Below the pieces are notes generated by a model. It did not search any database, was not told the origin of the DNA, and saw nothing but the letters and a program-made list of their open reading frames with translations. Both the position numbers and the translations under genes were made by a program. A DNA stretch of 64,000 bases from Paraburkholderia metrosideri (GTDB taxonomy: Bacteria; Pseudomonadota; Gammaproteobacteria; Burkholderiales; Burkholderiaceae): NCBI RefSeq assembly GCF_904848625.1, contig NZ_CAJHCP010000007.1:62001-126000 (forward strand), written 5' to 3'. This document shows positions 63,417-64,000 of this stretch, one piece after another; positions within the stretch are counted from its first letter, which is position 1, and every line of letters begins with the position of its first letter.

Positions 63417-64000
63417 ATGAATCCGAAAGCTCACCAACCCGATAGTTTACCTGCTCCCGGCCCGAGCGCGCTTGCACAGTCCGAAGCGCTGATCGCGCAG
63501 ATCCGTTCCGAGCTGGAAAATGCGGGCGGCTGGCTGCCGTTCGACCGCTATATGGAGCGCGCGCTGTATGCGCCCGGACTCGGTTATTACAGCGGGGGCG
63601 CGCGCAAATTCGGTCTGCGTGGCGACGACGGCAGCGATTTCGTGACAGCGCCGGAACTGTCGCCGTTGTTCGCCGCGACGCTCGCACGCCCCATCGCGGA
63701 GGCTTTGCAGGCGAGCGGCACGCGCGACGTGATGGAGTTCGGCGCGGGCACAGGCAAACTCGCTGCGGGCTTGCTGAACGCGCTCGATGCGCTGGGCGCG
63801 GAGTTCGACAGCTATTCGATCGTGGATCTGTCCGGCGAATTGCGCGAACGTCAACGCGAGACAATCGCGGCGGTTGCACCCGCACTGCTCGCTAAAGTCC
63901 GCTGGCTCGAGGTTTTGCCGGAGCGGTTCGAGGGCCTGGTGATCGGCAACGAGGTGCTCGATGCGATGCCGGTGCGGCTTTTCGCGTTCACGGGCGACGT
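63417..64000 (+). CDS. MidA/NDUFAF7-like SAM-dependent methyltransferase (partial, runs off the window)
   Basis: An open frame from ATG 63417 to the window end (194 codons, no stop). It has YMERALYAPGLGYYSGGARKFG, DFVTAPELSPLFAATLA, the SAM-binding VMEFGAGTGKLAAGLL and VIGNEVLDAMPVRLF, all characteristic of PF02636 methyltransferases. It is divergent from the SDR gene with only 13 bp between start codons, so their promoters must overlap the coding ends. Confidence 0.9.
   Translation, partial: MNPKAHQPDSLPAPGPSALAQSEALIAQIRSELENAGGWLPFDRYMERALYAPGLGYYSGGARKFGLRGDDGSDFVTAPELSPLFAATLARPIAEALQASGTRDVMEFGAGTGKLAAGLLNALDALGAEFDSYSIVDLSGELRERQRETIAAVAPALLAKVRWLEVLPERFEGLVIGNEVLDAMPVRLFAFTGD

Overview
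The window looks like a beta-proteobacterial chromosome, most likely Paraburkholderia/Burkholderia. The evidence is the right-hand core block (glmU-glmS, ttcA, folB, a pteridine-reductase-like SDR and a MidA-type methyltransferase), the GC-rich codon use, the imuA-imuB-dnaE2 mutasome and the ChvE/GguAB-type sugar importer. This taxonomic call is inference from gene content. No rRNA, tRNA, CRISPR array or intact transposase was recognised.

Layout. (1) 0.1-12.2 kb: a catabolic cluster. A LacI regulator and a LysR regulator are divergent. They are followed on the + strand by a hydroxyquinol-type intradiol dioxygenase, a TIM-barrel isomerase/dehydratase, two Gfo/Idh dehydrogenases (the first strongly IolG-like), a complete multiple-sugar ABC importer, a Dabb-domain protein and maleylacetate reductase. 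The mix of cyclitol/sugar uptake and oxidation with aromatic ring cleavage, but no aromatic hydroxylase, is the most unusual metabolic feature. (2) 12.2-17.4 kb: a scrapyard of shuffled gene fragments (dnaE2, Gfo/Idh, Sir2) around an intact UvrD/HelD-like helicase, with a 22-bp iteron-like repeat array. (3) 17.4-24.4 kb: a PSD-family decarboxylase, a formaldehyde dehydrogenase-like zinc enzyme, a flavodoxin-fold reductase, a broken response regulator and an intact hybrid histidine kinase. (4) 24.6-36.2 kb: an imuA fragment, a TetR regulator with its palindromic operator, a lipoprotein, two beta-barrel proteins, two paralogous DUF1254/DUF1214 secreted proteins, an isochorismatase-like hydrolase and small unknowns.

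(5) 36.6-46.3 kb: the SOS mutasome (dnaE2, imuB, imuA) with a LexA box, a small Cys-rich SOS ORF and an SRAP (HMCES/YedK) protein. The SOS promoter/SRAP start segment is duplicated. Between the two copies lies a translationally coupled two-gene cassette, an NdpA/YejK-like protein plus a membrane protein. (6) 46.4-57.2 kb: a probable defence/conflict island. It holds two TcmP proteins, a DUF5131 three-Cys protein, a PD-(D/E)XK protein, a GHKL ATPase coupled to a large possibly PRTase-like protein, and a second PD-(D/E)XK protein. A third LexA box lies near the DUF5131 gene. (7) 57.2-64.0 kb: core genes, with the accessory DNA ending downstream of glmS, the classical Tn7-type insertion neighbourhood.

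The strongest candidates for undescribed biology are the IolG/TIM-barrel/hydroxyquinol cluster, the NdpA-membrane protein pair set between duplicated SOS promoters, the TcmP-nuclease/TcmP-DUF5131 block and the GHKL-ATPase operon.
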